A DNA stretch of 9,107 bases from Moraxellaceae bacterium (GTDB lineage Bacteria > Pseudomonadota > Gammaproteobacteria > Pseudomonadales > Moraxellaceae), in the NCBI GenBank assembly GCA_014378805.1, contig JACMMY010000211.1:1-9107 (forward strand). Direction: 5' to 3'. The notes beneath the pieces were generated by a model. The model was given only the letters and a program-made list of their open reading frames with translations, had not been told where the DNA came from and searched no databases. The position numbers were made by a program, and so were the translations under genes. Numbering within the stretch: position 1 is the stretch's first letter; every line of letters starts with the position of its first letter. Below are positions 8,136 through 9,107 of the stretch, piece by piece.

Positions 8136-8179
8136 ACGCCATAAAAAAGCCGACAATCGTGTCGGCTTTTTTATGGCGT
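8136..8179. terminator. Bidirectional rho-independent terminator between convergent chpC and dapE
   Basis: A perfect 20-bp inverted repeat (arms 8136-8155 and 8160-8179) closes a 4-nt loop, ATCG. The G+C-rich top (GCCGACA) is flanked on one arm by six A and on the other by six T. Read in either direction, a GC stem is therefore followed by a U-tract, which suits termination of both converging genes. It begins 48 nt after the chpC stop and ends 3 nt before the dapE stop codon. Confidence 0.92.
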
Positions 8180-8182
8180 GAA

Positions 8183-9107
8183 TTAAGTCAGAAGCTTGGT
8201 CAAAATGCTCTGATAAATATCAGTTAATGGTTCAAGTGAGGCAACATCGACATGCTCATTAATCTGATGAATAGTCGCGTTCAAAACACCAAGTTCCAGC
8301 ACTTGTGCGCCAGTTGGGGCAATAAAACGACCATCGCTGGTACCGCCACTGGTTGAAAGCTCAGTTTCCACACTAACGATTTCACGAATTGCTTCTTGTG
8401 CAGCAGCAACTAACTCACCTTCAGCGGTGAGGAAGGGTTGTCCTGATAATGACCAATCCAGTGTGTATTTCAGATTGTGTTTATCGAGTATTGCATGAGT
8501 TCGTGCTTTGAGTTGATCTGCTGTCAGCTCAGTTGAGAAACGAAAGTTAAAGACAATATTAATATCCGCCGGAATGACATTATTCGCGCCAGTACCTGAA
8601 CTGAGATTAGAAATCTGAAAACTGGTCGCAGGGAAAAACTGATTACCATGATCCCAGACTTCATTGCTCAGTTCGGTGATTGCGGGTGCGGCACGATGAA
8701 TAGGATTATCAGCGAGATGTGGGTAGGCCACGTGACCTTGTTTGCCATGCACGGTCAGGATGCCGTTTAGTGAGCCACGACGACCATTTTTAATGACGTC
8801 ACCGAGTGTGTTGGTGCTGGATGGTTCGCCGACTAAACACCATTTAATTTTTTCATTACGTGCTTCTAAGGCTTCGATGACTTTCACAGTTCCGTTAATC
8901 GAAGGACCCTCTTCGTCGCTGGTAATCAAGAAGGCAACGGAACCTTGATGATTTGGATGTTCTGCAACGAAACGTTCACAGGCGACGACCATTGCGGCGA
9001 GTGCGCTTTTCATATCCGCAGTGCCGCGTCCATAGAGCTGTCCATCACGAATTTCAGGTGCAAAGGGTGCAGATGACCATTTACCGAGATCGCCTGTTGG
9101 GACAACG
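8183..9107 (-). CDS. dapE: Succinyl-diaminopimelate desuccinylase DapE, 5'-partial
   Basis: This zinc-dependent M20-family amidohydrolase converts N-succinyl-LL-2,6-diaminopimelate and water to LL-diaminopimelate and succinate. The step lies in the succinylase branch of lysine and peptidoglycan precursor synthesis in the cytoplasm. The frame stays open to the right edge. The ATG at 9013 cannot be the start, because the metal-bridging Asp of the RGTADMKS motif (codon 9014-9016) lies just upstream, preceded by DGQLYGRG and, at the edge, VVPTGD. The visible part is 307 residues. Family members are about 377, so roughly 70 N-terminal residues are outside, including the first metal-ligand His of HTDVVPTGD. 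The other ligands are present: the Glu-Glu pair of TSDEEGPS (8909-8914), Glu of VGEPSS (8825-8827) and the C-terminal His of TIHQINE (8267-8269). The lid/dimerisation-domain motif GKQGHVAYPH is also present. The gene converges on chpC and shares its terminator. It looks complete and functional within the window. Confidence 0.95.
   Translation of the reverse strand, partial: VVPTGDLGKWSSAPFAPEIRDGQLYGRGTADMKSALAAMVVACERFVAEHPNHQGSVAFLITSDEEGPSINGTVKVIEALEARNEKIKWCLVGEPSSTNTLGDVIKNGRRGSLNGILTVHGKQGHVAYPHLADNPIHRAAPAITELSNEVWDHGNQFFPATSFQISNLSSGTGANNVIPADINIVFNFRFSTELTADQLKARTHAILDKHNLKYTLDWSLSGQPFLTAEGELVAAAQEAIREIVSVETELSTSGGTSDGRFIAPTGAQVLELGVLNATIHQINEHVDVASLEPLTDIYQSILTKLLT

Noticed and set aside
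9011..9013. ATG as the start codon of dapE
   Set aside because: The frame is open upstream and encodes the conserved DGQLYGRGTAD segment, including a metal-binding aspartate immediately before this codon, so the start is beyond the right edge.

Overview
The window (about 43% G+C by eye) looks like a gammaproteobacterial chromosome. The best guess is a member or relative of Moraxellaceae, but I could not test this. It holds the downstream half of a Pil-Chp chemosensory operon, which controls type IV pili and twitching motility. This operon converges on a housekeeping lysine/peptidoglycan gene. The two outer genes both run off the window.

Layout. Bases 1-6487 (+) encode most of a giant ChpA-type hybrid CheA histidine kinase. 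Its frame is open to the left edge, so the true N-terminus lies upstream, and the TTG at 47 is only an incidental start-like codon. In order it carries an N-terminal FimL-like pseudo-HPt, three histidine-bearing HPt domains, a second pseudo-HPt, two more HPt domains, the CheA dimerisation helix, an HATPase, a CheW-like domain and a CheY-like receiver. After a 5-nt gap comes chpB (6493-7587, +), a CheB-like methylesterase whose receiver domain is shortened and degenerate. After 29 nt and a good Shine-Dalgarno sequence comes a CheW-like adaptor (7617-8087, +), most likely ChpC. A perfect 20-bp inverted repeat (8136-8179) is a likely bidirectional terminator. On the minus strand from 8183 to the right edge lies dapE, lacking only its first ~70 codons.

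How the genes work together. In the known Pil-Chp pathway the receptor PilJ signals through CheW adaptors to ChpA. ChpA passes phosphate through its HPt domains and receiver to PilG and PilH, and ChpB removes receptor methyl groups. One would therefore expect pilG, pilH, pilI, pilJ and perhaps pilK just left of the window. DapE is functionally unrelated and only shares the terminator region.

I see no mobile element, CRISPR array, RNA gene or clearly new system. The points of interest are variations on a known system: which phosphotransfer modules keep their histidine, and a methylesterase with a broken receiver. The only gaps without genes are short (5, 29 and 95 nt).
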